This document shows, piece after piece, positions 1 through 12,988 of a stretch of DNA of 64,000 nucleotides; within the stretch, counting starts at the first letter, position 1, and each line of letters begins with the position of its first letter. The stretch is from Calliphora vicina (taxonomy: Eukaryota > Arthropoda > Insecta > Diptera > Calliphoridae). Made by a program: the position numbers and the translations under genes. Below the pieces are notes generated by a model. That model was not told the DNA's origin, ran no database searches, and worked only from the letters and a program-made list of their open reading frames with translations. The DNA lies in assembly GCF_958450345.1 (NCBI RefSeq), contig NC_088781.1:24653857-24717856 (forward strand). The letters run 5' to 3'.

Positions 1-346
1 TACGAAGGTGAATGGTATAAAAATAGGTCAAATATCGAGGTCCTGGTATTTTGCTTATATCTCATCCACTTGTGGACCGATTTTCTCGATTTTAAATAGC
101 AAACGAGCCCGAAGAATTCCGGAGATATTGATGTATGAATCGTGTATGTAAGTTATTTGGGGGCTTCGGAAAGTTGATTTCAACAGACATACATACAGAC
201 AGACATGGCTTAATCGACTCCGCTATCTATAAGTATCCAGAATATATATACTTTATAGGGTTGGAAAATTATATTGTGGAAATTACAAACGGAATGACAA
301 ACTTATACAATATACCCTTGCCACACTTGGTGAAGGGTATACAAAT
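1..346 (-). repeat. Two joined mini-me-like repeat pieces at the window edge
   Basis: Bases 1-23 are the ACCCTTCACC-type terminus of one copy. They run directly into bases 24-346, which match the other half of a copy: the CCTCGAT block, the CAGACAGACATGG GTCY tract, the core GGATCC-like region and the final ACCCTT...GAAGGGT hairpin. The join lies in the same internal T-rich stretch used by the nested copy at 26451, so this is probably one copy inserted in another. The outer part lies outside the window. Confidence 0.75.
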
Positions 347-2300
347 ATTATTGGTGCTTTTTCGGCGAAATGGTGACTTAACTCTTTTTTTTATTAAAAA
401 CAAATTTCTTTAAGAACATATAAAATTTTTATGTTTTTCTGTAATGAATCTTTACGGTAAACATTTTGGTATAAAACACATGTCATATTTTTCGAATATG
501 TCACCCCTACGCCTTTCGGAATTTAACCTATTTTTTTAATCAAAATTTCAACTTTGGGCCACAGCTGTCAAAATTCCCAAAGCTGGAATAAGAAAACCGA
601 AAGCTGCTTTGGAAACCTTGATGTGTTCTCTATTTATCCCCAAATTAGTTTCCCAGCCCAAAGGAAATGTGGAACCTATGGGCAAAATTGTAAAAACATA
701 CCATTTTTGGGATTTTCGCCCCTATATTTAGGAATTGCGGGATTCCCTTAGAATGACAAATTTAAAAAACTTTGAAAATTTTATTGAGTTTTGTTAATAA
801 ATAAAGAGATTTATTACATATTTATTGAGTTTCTAAAACTAAAATTTGTATAAAAATTGTAATAGGATTGCAAATATTACGAACAATTTGATCCACATTT
901 ATTCCGAACTATGTCAATGTCAAGTCAATGTTTCAATTATATTCAAAAATATGCCATTTTAAAACTCTGTCCTTAAAAAATATTGCCTAATGGCAGTTAA
1001 AATCACTATTTCGGAACAGTAAGCTGCCAAAACTACTGGGTTGTAAACTAATGTTTAATGTGCAGGAAAAAAAAGTCATTTGATATTAAATTAAAGCTGT
1101 GTAATATATGAGGATCGTGTGATAATGAGCAGACCTGTGAGGTCTTGGAGAAAGATCCATGTTTGGCGGTGGCTTTTCTTTATTTATCCAAAAACTTCTG
1201 ACAAACAAATGGTGATTGAAAGGCCAATTACAAAATATTCTCAGCAAATGTTTAGTTAAAAGTACGAATTTTTACGATCTTTATGATGACAGATCAACCC
1301 CGATATTGCCATATATCTAAATATAAGAATTAACTCACAGAAAAATACCTAAAAATTATCTATTCACATAATGTTACCAACCAATGCAGCAACTGCAAAA
1401 CTTGCCACAATTAATAATATTTAAACTTGCAAGTATTTAATTTCAATTGCAACAATGTCATCAAGTAATTTCGATAATCTAAATTTAGATAAATTCCTAA
1501 ACAATTTCCAGCTTAAAAACAATTATTCTCACTATTGAAAATATTATCAAGCAATAAATAATAAATAAAGAAATAATAATAATAACCGACATTTTTGGCC
1601 CGGAAATCATTTATAAGTATGTACAACAAATATTGTATGTATGTATTACAAGCGGATATAAAAATAAAAAATAACAACAAAAATACATAATAGTTTACAG
1701 AACAACAAAAAAAAATTGTGGTCGTTAGAACATTTATACAAGTACTACGATACGAGTACATACATACATATAAAGTAGAAAAGAAGCAGTGCAAAGAAGC
1801 AAAAAAAAAGCTGTTAGTTCGTGCTACATACTTTGTATTACAATATTAATGGTTTGTTTTGTTACTATGGCTATAAATACCAGTATCTGTGTCAAATTCA
1901 CTTTTTCAGTTTCATCCCTTCTTAGTATCTGGTGAAAACAGTAGAACGAAACAACAGCATACGAAATACGAGTAGTACATAAGTAATACCAACAAACTAC
2001 ATAATAAATAAATACTAAATTTACACAAAACATAAGTCAAGTCAATTCACTTTAGTTGGTAATTGTTACTGGGTTTAACATATACGATTGTATTTATACT
2101 ACAGGGATATAAATACAATTGTATGGAAAGAACAGCTATGAGCTAAGGGCAGTAAGTCTCCACAAATTGTTTTTTTTTACATTTCAAAACGATAAATGTA
2201 TTCGGCAGAAAAGATATCGCAAATCCGTTCGTTTTTTGCTAAACAATTTAAAAAATTTTAGATTTTCTGTTACCAGCTCATGCAACTTAAACGTTCAAAC
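347..2300. other. AT-rich DNA without a recognisable gene
   Basis: Only short open frames occur here and none resembles a known protein. TACA microsatellite-like tracts occur near 1750-1770. The stretch 1700-2030 has the A-rich, CAACA-rich look of a fly untranslated region, but no start or splice signal can be tied to it. Confidence 0.5.
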
Positions 2301-2304
2301 TCAA

Positions 2305-2405
2305 ATTTTTATACCCACCGTCAAAAAATATGAGGGGGTATACTGATTTTGTATATATACGTATAAAGGTTCCTCATACGATTCTGTGACAATCTAGCTA
2401 CACGC
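2305..2405 (+). repeat. Short remnant of an ATACCCACC...GGGGGTATA dispersed repeat
   Basis: The text ATACCCACCGTC followed by GGGGGTATACTGATTTTG forms the stem-like start found in several dipteran dispersed repeats. Only about 100 bp is recognisable. Confidence 0.35.
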
Positions 2406-2679
2406 AGAGAAAAAATATAGTTGTGCATGTTTACTGTAACCATTTCAACATTTTTGCAAGTTTTTTAACAATATTATAGTCACATTAACTATTTATATGA
2501 TTGTGGTAACCATAATATGGTTAATTTATGATTCACATGATTGTATCAATCATGTATATGGTGACTTGTGATAACCATTTTTATGATATCATAATCTGAG
2601 AACAACATATTGTCACAAACATATACTTGTTTACTGTAACCATATATATTTTCCCATCTATCTGGCTACATATGGATTC

Positions 2680-2872
2680 CGAGCCAAAATAACTGCTCAT
2701 CTTTTGGGACCAAGAACAAATCAAGCCAATATCGGATATTCTTATCCAAAGTGAAGCGTATCCCAGAGAGAGCATTCTGCTTCGATCGACTTCGAGCGCA
2801 AGGTCTGGACTATAAAGCGGTTGAGGCAACAATTCAAACCACTCCATGACCGAGCGTTGTCATGATGCACAG
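2680..2872 (-). pseudogene. Mariner transposase relic, C-terminal end
   Basis: The reverse strand encodes the degraded end of a mariner transposase. It contains an HDNARS-like triplet block (third catalytic region) and a motif related to LPHPPYSPDLAPTDYHLFRSM, here broken. The relic belongs to the same family as those at 9066-9935, 20075-20595 and 59800-60310. Stops and a large deletion of the N-terminal and central domain rule out function. Confidence 0.65.
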
Positions 2873-3079
2873 TGGGGCAGAATCAATATTTTTTGGAAAT
2901 AAATCTGGCATCTCTAAACGGCTGGTACGATCAGGATTTGACGTGGGCATAGCCAAGGACCATTCCAGTTTAAGTTATTAAAATGGGCCCTACAAATTGT
3001 CAAAGGGCAGCGCTATGGGGGCTCAAAATAGCGTACCTTCGACTCAGTCCTTTAAACAAATTTCACTTTTTCATAATAA

Positions 3080-3717
3080 ACAAGTAAGAGAGCTATATTC
3101 GGCTGTGCCGAATCTTATATACCCTTTACCAAAATATACTTCAAAATACAAATTTTAAATATTTTTAGGTAAACAAAATTTATTTTTTTTCCAAAATTTT
3201 TTTCATTTTTTGAATTTTTCGAATTGTTATTTTTAAATTTTTATTTGTTTTTTATTTTTTTGGTGAAACAAAAAATTCGGGTTAAAAAATATTTTTTCCG
3301 ATTTTGACCCATTGTAGGTCGTTGCAAAGGTCTTTGAAATATCTATCATTAGATATCCATATTGTCTATATTAATGACTTAGTAATCCAGATATATGTAG
3401 GTCAAAAATCGAGGTTGTCCTGGTTTTTTCCTCATATCTCAGCCATTTGTGCACCGATTTAACTGATTTTAAATCGGAAACTTCTCGAAAGCATGTCTGA
3501 CAGAATTACTGAAGATTTGGATCTCGAAGATATCTGGGGTCTTCAGAAAATTGTTTTCAACAGACAGACAGATGGACATGGCTTAATCGACTCCGATATC
3601 TATAAGGATCCAGAATATATATATATATAGGGTCGGAAAATTACATTGTGGAAATTACAAACGGAATGACAAACTTATACAATATACCCTTCTCACGAAG
3701 GTGAAGGATATAAAAAT
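3080..3717 (-). repeat. mini-me-like dispersed repeat, full-length copy
   Basis: On the reverse strand the element starts at ATATCCTTCACCTTCGTGAG. It passes a TA-rich tract, a core with GGATCC and GGAGTCGATTAAGCC, and a short GTCTGTCTG tract. Then come AACCTCGATTTTTGACC, A/T homopolymers, and the end GATTCGGCACAGCCGAATAT (a perfect short palindrome) followed by CTCTTACTTGTT. Length is about 640 bp. Organisation matches the dipteran mini-me pattern of a conserved core between (TA) and (GTCY) tracts. Confidence 0.75.
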
Positions 3718-5015
3718 TTGTATAAATATTCGGAATATTTTATTTAACAACAAGTCAATGGTTCTGACATTTTATACTAAAATATGTAAAAGTGCAATAT
3801 ATTTGAAGGACGGAGTTTTAAAATGGCATATTTTTAAATCTAACTGAGATATTGACTTGATTTATTTTTTTGTAATACCAAAAATTAACTTATATAAACA
3901 AAAAAAGAATTAGTTCGAAATAAATTTTTTTATACAAAAATCTTCTCCGTAAAAATATCTTACAGAAAAACATAAAATTGTTATATGCACACAGAAAAAG
4001 GATTGGTTGAGAAATGGTTACAATTACGAAAATATAGTACAGTTATCCAAAATTCTATATTAATTATCGAAAATGTATAACTCTAACAAATATTCTTGAA
4101 TTATAGCAGTAAAATCATTCTTATAATGGAAATTTGGTTCGTAGCATTGTTAGATTAGTTAGCATAATCAATTTGTGTCTGATTAAAATAAATTTTATAG
4201 AATCGACAATTGCAACCTAATTGAATTCATATTTTAATACATACAACTTATAATACGGTGTTCTGAACCGACTGATAATTATGTTAATCAAAAAATGTTT
4301 TTTTGACATTCTTGAAAAAATAATTATAAAATAAAAACCAATATTTAAATTTAGAAAAATTATACAGAAACGAGATAAAAAATTTCAAAAATATTTACAT
4401 ATAAACGACGATAATCAATCAACAGCATTAGTAAAGGTAAGTAATTGAGAATTGTGCATTGTTTACATTGTAGATATAAACTTTTGCAAAAGTTCAAAGA
4501 AAATTTATCCATTTTATCAACAGACTTGGACTATGATGGAAACGAAAGGCAAGCATTTCATGAAATAATCCGATCTTGAATTTAGCATTTGGTGACCGAT
4601 GCTAACAGGTCTTGTCTTTATGCGAAATTCAATGCAGAAAGACCTCAAATGATTGCAGGTTTCATAAGATTACTAGAAGATACAATCGGTTTCAGTTTAT
4701 GCTGCCAAACATCTACAGAAGTTCCGTTGGTTGACCCATGATTGTAGATTTTATATACTCCCAGCTTTTATATGCAACCGATAATGGTAAGAAATTTGTC
4801 AAAAAATCTGTAAGATCATTTATTTACATTTAAAAATCTTAAAAATTCTAGATCTCGAGAACAATCGACCTGTATCAATCGTTATAGATATATCAAAACT
4901 GTTCAAGAACACCAAATACTTTTAGTTACTGAATAATTTTTCAACTTTGCTATCAAGGATATAATGTTTTCCAACTCATGCCATTAAGAGAATTGAATTT
5001 TCGAATCCATTATAC

Positions 5016-5159
5016 TATCGATGGCTTAATATAAAAAGGCCCTAACTCGTGTTTTTTGTAAGTCAATTCAATAAATGGTCCGATCATATATCATAATTAG
5101 CCAAAAAATCAAGGCATAAAAAACACGAGTTAGGGCATTTTTATATTAAGCCATCGATA
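5016..5159. repeat. 144-bp near-perfect palindrome (hairpin or MITE)
   Basis: The left arm from 5016 begins TATCGATGGCTTAATATAAA and continues through GCCCTAACTCGTGTTTTTT. The right arm ending at 5159 is its reverse complement with about two mismatches over roughly 43 bp. The spacer is about 58 bp. Such a structure fits a small palindromic MITE or a hairpin-forming transcript. No target duplication could be fixed. Confidence 0.8.
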
Positions 5160-5339
5160 TGTACATTATTTTCCATGTATTTTCTTTTGGAGTTATTTTA
5201 GGTAAAATCTAAGAATAATAAAGAAATATGTATCTTAAAAATATATGTTTTTTAATTGGGAAAGCCTAAACACATACTTTATGACTATTCCAACCGAAAT
5301 ATTTTTTTATGAACAGTTGTGAGTACCAATATATTCAGT

Positions 5340-5440
5340 AATCGCAATCGAATTGTATGATAGTACCTGCAACCGACAAAATTCGATTGGCGACAAATTC
5401 GGTTGCGATAACGAATCTGTTTTCTCTGTGTGTTCTTAAA
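5340..5440. repeat. Partial MITE, ACACAGAGAAAACAG family
   Basis: The end CGAATCTGTTTTCTCTGTGT, preceded by TTCGATTGGCGACAAATTCGG, matches one terminus of the full copy at 42130-42361. The opposite terminus is not recognisable. Confidence 0.55.
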
Positions 5441-6360
5441 GAAAGTTTTTTTAATAAAAAAAAGAGTTTAGTCACATTTTCGCCCAAAAAACTGTAAAAA
5501 TTTACTATTTTTGGAATTTTTATATTGAAAATCGTTTATTTATCCATAATCGATTTTACTCTGAAATCTTTTGTATAATAACGGTAAATTAGTTGTCTAA
5601 CTAACAAAAAAAAAAAATCGGTCCAAAAATACGACCTATATTTTTTAAAAAACAGCCGGATGGAGGGAAAGATACAGCCAAATACACAAATAATACAGTC
5701 TGTTTTTCAGGGCAAGGGATGAGTCCAATTCATAAAATACTAAGACTGAAATTGACTGGAGATCCATTTTAAACGATGTTATATATTCATACGCAGTGTA
5801 AAAAAATGCCCCCAGTTTGGAGATACCAGCACGACAATGACCCCAAACACATATCTAGAGTTGTAAGTGAGTGGTTAAAATCCAAAATTTTTAATTTTCA
5901 ATTTTCAAATGCCTATAACTCACAAATTATAAGAGATAAATAGCACACGCATGACCTAGCATAGCGCTTTCCAAAAATATAAAAATCTTTGAAATCAGTT
6001 GGGAAACAAAACCAAAAATGGCATGTGTTTGAAAATGTTACATGTCGAAGGTACCCTACTTTGAGCCCCCATATTACCCATTTTTATAACTTAAACTCCT
6101 TGGCTACGCCCACGTCAAATTTTATCCCGATCAGACCAGCCGTTTTATTTCCAACAAATCCAACATCGACTGAAAAATCAGACTTAAAACGTTTGCACGC
6201 TAAGCTAACAATATTAATTTAGTGAATTACATTTGCAATATCTGCAATCATAATTATTGATTATTGGTTATAAAACTTGACACTAAAATCCCCAAAGAAT
6301 GTTGACGAAGGTCGTAAAGTATAACAAAGTGCTTTCTGGTCCCTAGAGTCTAAATTACCT

Positions 6361-6993
6361 TTTTTATACCCTTCACCTTCGTGAGAAGGGTATATATAAG
6401 TTTGTCATTCCGTTTGTAATTTCTACATTTTTCATTTCCGACCCTATAAAGTATATATATTCTGGATCCTTATAGATAGCGGAGTCGATTAAGCCATGTC
6501 CGTCTGTCTATCTGTTGAAATCAATTTTCTGAAGACCCCAGATATCTTCGGGATCCAAATCTTCAATAATTCTGTCAGACATGCTTTCGAGAAGTATGCT
6601 ATTTAAAATCAGCAAAATCGGTCCATAAATAACGGAGATATGAGCAAAAAACCGGGACAACCTCGATTTTTGACCTATTTTTGAATATTTTTTTTCTCAT
6701 AAATTTTTTTTTAAAAAAAAAAAAAAAAAATTTAAAAAAAAATTTGAAAAAAAATTTTTTCCAAAAAATTTTGAAAAAGAATTAAAAAAAAAATTAATTT
6801 TGTTTTTTGAAAAAAAAAAAAAATTTGAAAAAAAAAATTTTTCAAAAAATTAAAAAAAAAAATTTTAAAAACAATTAAAAAAAAAAAAATTTAATTTTGT
6901 TTACCTAAAAATATTTAAAGAAATTTATTTTAAAGTATAATTTGGTGAAGGGTATATAAGATTCGGCACAGCCGAATATAGCTCTCTTACTTC
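6361..6993 (+). repeat. mini-me-like dispersed repeat, full-length copy
   Basis: Starts TTTATACCCTTCACCTTCG and ends GGCACAGCCGAATATAGCTC followed by TCTTAC. It contains the TA tract, the GGATCC core, a GTCCGTCTGTC tract and long A/T homopolymers at about 6690-6890. The TGGACCTACAATGGGTC block seen in other copies is missing, so it has an internal deletion. Confidence 0.75.
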
Positions 6994-8040
6994 TTATTAT
7001 TCTAAAATACAATAATTTGAACTGGAGCCTGTATAAAAATCATTTCTTTCATCATTCAAAATACTAGGTTCTTGATTTTGAAGAATTCAGCTATTATTAC
7101 TTTAACAATATACATTTTCAGTAGGGAGTGAATAAATAAGGAAAAAAGTAATATTTTTTTTTTAAATTTAATAAACAGATTTAAAATAAATTTAAGACAC
7201 TTCCTCTTTTGGTTTCATATTGAAATTCGGCAATGATAAATAAAATTCTTTTGTACTTTTTACAACTTGTATGCCATTATTATGTTGTAAAATGTTTTGT
7301 CAAGTACATTACAATAGCAAAAAATCAATAGATGTATTATACGTATTAGAACAAGTAATATTTGGTCTACTTAAACATGTTTAATGTGGCCACAAGTACT
7401 ATTAAATATCTCAATTTATTTAACACAAAAAAAAAAAGAATCAAGTAAATTTAGATGCCATAAATCAAACAACACACTGACATACAAATAATGAAATATT
7501 TGCAGGGACAGATATTTTACAATTGTTCATTATCTTACAACAAGGGATAGACATTTATTAATTAAAATTAACTTTGATCTTGATATTATTCTGTTTTTTA
7601 TTCAAGTGCTTTTTGAACAATGGGCCTTCTAATATTCTTGGTGTATTTTTTTTTGGTTTGTTTTTATTATTTAAATATTTTGTAATTTTACTGCCTAGTA
7701 ACAGGCTGAGTGGCTGTGTTATTCAAGGCTGACGATGAAAGTATGAATCATGTATAATAAAGTATTTTACACATTATATATCACATCATCAGGCAACACC
7801 ACATCAGCACACTCAATAGTAAAGTTAGTAGTAAATCATAAATTGGTATGCAAACAAATATTAGTCTCAAGATAAGAGGAACATTCAAATAACAATGGTA
7901 TAATAATCTTATTTTAGTCATTGTTTAAAATAAGAGGGAAATTGGTGGGTAGATTAGAAGAAATCTTTAGAAATCTACTAGAGTTGCCATTCGAATAAAA
8001 ATTATTCGAATAATTGAGGATATTTTTCGAATACATACGA

Positions 8041-8712
8041 TTTTTATACCCTTCACCTTCGTGAGAAGGGTATATATAAGTTTGTCATTCCGTTTGTAAT
8101 TTCTACATTTTTAATTTCCGACCCTATAAAGTATATATATTCTGGATCCTTATAGATAGCGGAGTCGCCATGTCTGTCTGTCCGTCTGTTGAAATCAATT
8201 TTCTGAAGACCCCAGATATCTTCGGGATCCAAATCTTCAATAATTCTGTCAGACATGCTTTCGAGAATTTTAATATTAAAATCGGTCCACAAATGGCTGA
8301 GATATGAGGAAAAAATCAAGACAACCTCGATTTTTTACCTATTTTTGACCTATATCTGGATTACTAAGACATTAATATAGACAATATGGATATCTAAAGA
8401 TAGATATTTCAAAGACGACGTATATAAGACCATAGTAAGTTGGACCTACAATGGGTCAAAATCGGAAAAAAAAAATTTTAACCAGAATTTTTTTTTTTAT
8501 TTAAAAAAAAATTTAAAAAACAAAAAAAAAAATTTTAAAATTTAAAAAAAAAAATTAAAAAATTTAAAATAACAATCGAAAATTTTTTTTTTCAAAAAAT
8601 GAAAAAAACAGCTGGAAAAAAATTAAATTTTGTTTACCTAAAAATATTTAAAATTTTGAAGTATAATTTGGTGAAGGGTATATAATATCCGAATATAGCA
8701 CTCTTACTTGTT
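8041..8712 (+). repeat. mini-me-like dispersed repeat, full-length copy
   Basis: Has the same ends as the 6361 copy, but the terminal GGCACAGCC palindrome is partly deleted (TATAATATCCGAATATAG). It retains the ACCTACAATGGGTCAAAATC block lost from the 6361 copy. Confidence 0.75.
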
Positions 8713-8734
8713 CAATTTAGAATAAAAAATGATT

Positions 8735-9065
8735 CATTCATTCAATGTTCTTGACGAAGTGCATTCTGGACTTCCAATTTTGGACCTCTTTTTCGATCAT
8801 GGTGCGGTAACGTTCTCTATTGATCGTAACGTGAGCTACGGCTTCATTTTTGAAAAAAAAAAATAAGGTCCGATGATGTCTAAACCGCAACAATCGGTGC
8901 ATTTTTCTGGATGTAATAGAGTCTGTAAGGTCTGTTGTTGATTGGTCTCACTTAAAATTCAGCAATTTTGTTCATTAACAAATCCGTTAAGCCACAAATG
9001 AGCCTCATCGCCGAATTTTGTTCCAACGAAAAAAAAGTGCCGCTGAATCACCTATTGCTCACCAA
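8735..9065 (-). pseudogene. Tc1/mariner-superfamily transposase relic (insect DUF4817-like type)
   Basis: Reverse-strand translation across frameshifts gives FSDEAHLWLNGFVN, then LHPEKCTDC, IIGPYFF, KNEAVAHVTINRERYRTMI. These blocks follow the order of an insect transposase family with FSDEAHF and NRERYR motifs. The C-terminal third is absent. The fragment abuts an unrelated mariner relic on the opposite strand, so one element probably inserted into the other. Pieces of the same type lie at 17960-18310 and 61880-62310. Confidence 0.65.
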
Positions 9066-9935
9066 AGCTTATGGTGAATGTGTTCCATCGGTTTCAATGT
9101 GCGATTAAGAAGTGTTGATCACACGAAAGACAAACATCGCCCAGACCAGCTAAAAAAATTTGAAGACCAAGAATTGGAGGCATTACTCCATGACGATTGT
9201 TCTCAAACTCAACAGGAGATTGCAAAAAAAACGTTTACAAGCATCAGGATTCATCCAAAGGAAGCGAAATTGGGTACCATACGAATTAAAGCCGAGAGAC
9301 CTTATAAGACGATTTGCATGTCCGAAATGATGATTGAACCCAATAAAAGAAAATCATTTTTGCATCGAATCATTACTGGCGATGAAAAATGGATCCATTA
9401 CGATAACCCGAAGAGTAAGTGATCCTAATTGAAGCCCGGCCAACCTGTCAAATCGACACCAAAGCCAAATATTCATAGCGCTAAGGTAATGCTCTGTATT
9501 TGGTAGGACCAAAAGGGTCCTATCTATTATGAGATGCTGAAATCTGCCCAGAACCTCACATGGATCCTGTACCGAATGCAACTGATTAGCTTGAAGAGAG
9601 TATTGGCAGAAAAACGCCACCATGACAACGCTCGGTCACATATTGCAACATGAGGCCGAGTCTGTTAAAAAATATTTAAAATGAAGTGGTTGGGAAGTTT
9701 TGCCTCACCAGCTTTATAGTCCAGATCTTGCTCCGACCGATTAATATTTGTTTCGATCGATGCAGAACGCTCTTTCTACAATACGCTTCACTTCCGAATT
9801 CGTTCTTAGTCTTGAACAGTTCTTTTGGTGCGAAATCCATATGTTGCCAGAAAAATGGGATAATGGAAATAGCTAACAATAAAACTTTGAATAAATTTGT
9901 TTTGTACAAATGTTTCAAAATAAGTAAAAGCTAAC
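9066..9935 (+). pseudogene. Mariner transposase pseudogene
   Basis: Recognisable blocks in order are a helix-turn-helix region (KKFEDQELEALLHDDCSQTQ, near 9150), HRIITGDEKWIHYDNPKSK (first catalytic Asp, 9356-9420), WDQKGPIYYEML (second Asp, broken by a stop), HHDNARSHIAT (third catalytic region) and LPHQLYSPDLAPTDYLF. Frame shifts and in-frame stops (for example at 9420) show it is dead. A complete mariner transposase is about 340-350 residues; the pieces cover most of it. The 3' part is nearly identical in layout to the relics at 20075 and 59800. Confidence 0.85.
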
Positions 9936-10820
9936 AAATTTAAAAAATACCGTATTTTAAGTCTTAATCGCTAAAAAGACTTGCACATTCATGATTGTTT
10001 ACACTGTAAATTACATATTTACAAAAACAATGTATGAGAATAAATATTTCAAATAAACGGTCAATTTAACTTGCAGTTGTGCCTTTAAGCAAACCATATA
10101 CTAGGTATATTTCCATTTAACAAAAATGTCAAATTATTTGTGGTACTTTTGTGCAAATAAATTTGAAATATTTTTTAATTACAAAAAAAAAACCGAAAGG
10201 TTGAACTGAATTCTTTTTACCACTTCTCTTTTGTACTAATTTTAGTAGCTTGAATTAATTGAACAACATTTTAATAAAAAAAAGTAAAAATTACTTTAAA
10301 ACGTTTTCATTTACATCTTTTAATTAATGCACACATTTTTTCATTATGCAAAAAATTGTTTGTCACATTTTCATTCTGTGTTAATGACACTAATTTATAA
10401 AAATTGTTTTTTTTGTGTTTCGGCATGAAGTCTAAAATGAAAATGTGCCATAAAGATTGAATACCACAATTTTATTATTATGCGAATAGAAATGAAAACA
10501 AAAGATGTGAATAGATTTTTGTGCACAAATATTGAAATTGACATGCACATGTGCATTTATGAGTGTAAATAAACAAATTACAAAATAAATAGTGGTTAGC
10601 TTAGGGTGGAAATGTGATAAGTCCCTTTTTAGAAATTTCAAAAAACTTTTGTTTTTAAATCTGCGCTTTAATATTTATTATAGAATGTTATACGCAAATA
10701 AATTTGACTAGAATGATTGTAAGTTATTATCACACGATAATTTTCAATTGGCATTTTCAAAATATGGACATTTTTGCTTGCCACAGCATAACAACTAGAA
10801 AAAATCCTATAGCTATACAG
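9936..10820. other. AT-rich DNA, nothing recognised
   Basis: There are no credible open frames, splice-flanked exons or repeats with defined ends. A-rich and T-rich runs dominate. Confidence 0.5.
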
Positions 10821-10825
10821 TTTCA

Positions 10826-10993
10826 TGTCCTAATATTTCACGACTCTATGTCTCGGATTAATTGACTCTTAGGCGTTCGGCTTAGGTCTCTTTAGGACAT
10901 TTTTAGCTTGTAAGGAGGCATTAACAATATTTTCAAACCATTGTAAAATATTAGGACATTATGACATGATAGGAGACCTTGTGAATTGACCAT
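10826..10993. repeat. Truncated MITE, TTCACAAGGT family
   Basis: It ends GATAGGAGACCTTGTGAATT and contains CCTAATATTTCACGAC and TTAGGCGTTCGGCTTAG. All of these recur in inverted order in the copy at 61993-62230. The left terminal repeat is degraded. Confidence 0.6.
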
Positions 10994-11339
10994 ATGTATT
11001 TTTATTTTTTCCCTTAATAGTTTTGTATTAAAATCAAAATTTTCATAAAAAAGTAGACTTAACACATTTGCCCACTAAGCCAACAAAAAGCATTAAAAGG
11101 GATTTTTGCGAAATTTGTCTAACTATTTTATAGTTTCAATGAAAAACAAACAAATAAAAGCTGCGTAATTTAAGAAAATTGTAACATTTTGTAGTCAGAT
11201 TTGAAAAAAACAAAATTGGTTGTAAAATCACCCATTTAGCAGCTACACATGCAAGTACAAGTTCACTAATAAAATCACACATCTGTCACTTTCAGCTTAA
11301 TTGGTAAAACTAATAAAAGATTATATTGTAGTAAAATGT

Positions 11340-12165
11340 TGTAAAGGGTGGACAAATTAATGCTTATGAAGTAAATTGGCTGTCAAATGATGAAATTTCA
11401 ATAATTGAGCTGTCATCCTTTGACATTTACAAATTTAGTGCAAAGTTGGGAAATTTTAACCATGGAACGCTACACTTTGTGAACAAGGATTTTTAATTGT
11501 GAATATTGCCTTTTTGAATGAAACATAGGTTTTTGAATAAAAAATTATTTTATATTTTTAACATAGTCTCACTTGAGCTCTTCCTAAAAATGAGATTTGT
11601 CGAGATCATCAAAATAGGTATTTTTTGTAAGATGATTTCCTCGTTGGAGTCAAATCTCTTTCCGCCGAGACATTTCTCCAGGTTTGGAAACAAGAAATAG
11701 TTACTAGGGCCTAAATCCGGAGAATTCGTGTTTTTTTTCCATGGAAACTGCACATTTGTACCCTTTTGTGCACCCGATTGTGAGCAAACGCTGCAGCCAT
11801 TTGCGTAAAGCTTTCTCATACCCAAGTTATCATTCAAAATTGAAACCCCTCAGCCATGTAAGATGCCTATGGCTTCCACAATCGCTCGCAATTTCAATCT
11901 CTAATCAGCCAACATTCTTTTCAATTGCTTCGGTTGTAGAGACCTCAACTTGTACGGCCACAATGAAATTCAGTAAACCACTTTGTTTTACCATTAAAAT
12001 TTATGGTGCAGAATTCCCAAATGATGTTTTTTTTTCACAAAAAAGAATGCTTAATGAGCAGACGAAATTCACTTTTTTCCAATTTCTCCTCAAGTCACGT
12101 GGTAATCTGCTATCAATGGCAGTCAAACACTAACTAAATGGCGCAGCTTGTTCAAATTTTGACAG
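11340..12165 (-). pseudogene. Mariner/SETMAR-type transposase relic
   Basis: The reverse strand shows an N-terminal to central piece containing LADLRLKLRAIVEA and VSILNDNLGMRKLYAKW. A C-terminal piece, SPDLGPSNYFLFPNLEKCLG followed by GKRFDSNEEI, comes next. The catalytic centre between them is deleted. The YFLFPNL and LGMRKL motifs are typical of a mariner lineage different from that at 9066. Multiple stops make it a pseudogene. Confidence 0.75.
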
Positions 12166-12589
12166 GAGTCAGCTGACAGATGCATGTTGACAGGAGCAGT
12201 TTTGACTTTATTGTTTCCGGTTAGTTTTAATTTGTTTCAATGAATTCTTGAAATTTAATAGTATTTTAGATGCTTTGAAAGAACCTCATAAAAATTACGA
12301 AGATTAGCTAATGATTTTTTTTATTTCCATTTAAGCGAACACGATTTTTTAATTATATTGATAAAATGGAAATTACATGTTAGCATTGCTATCAAAAAAA
12401 AATAATAAGAAAAGAGGAGTGAGATCCAATTAGCATCTTACTAAGAGAGAAATACATACGTATTTACTGCTATGTCTATAACTGATAAATTTTTGTCATG
12501 ATAAATGTCAATATAATTAAAATGGTTGTCACTATAAAAACTTATCAGGTATAGTCTCCATTTATTAGTATTATTGCTTCGTTACGACA

Positions 12590-12695
12590 AAATTGTTAGT
12601 GCTTTTGCTCAGACAACTTTGTTTTGACAACAAACGTCATTAATTGTTATGATAAATATTTGTCAAGTATAGACAGGGGGTTAGTTATGCAGTAT
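12590..12695. repeat. Small dispersed repeat shared with 47375-47470
   Basis: ACAACTTTGTTTTGACAA followed by TTTGTCAAGTATAGACAGGG is found in inverted orientation near 47375-47430. Ends are not defined. It is probably an old MITE. Confidence 0.5.
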
Positions 12696-12988
12696 TTTCT
12701 GTTATCTTGACAATAGAAAACAAAAATACAATTTTTTTGTTGCCAAGAACTTTTAACAAGATGTTTGCTCCAAATTGTCCAAATTGTAGAGTTCTAAAGC
12801 TAGCTATATTTTTGGATCATTTGACACTTATCGTCAAATTGCTATTGAGGTACCAGGCATGAGGTATCGGCATAAACTAACTAATTTGGACCAGCTACCA
12901 GACTATGGCTTTGTAATCTATGTAGCATTAAATACATTCCCCCTAAGGACTGAGATCGAAAAAACCTTATCACACGTTTTTTCATTAA

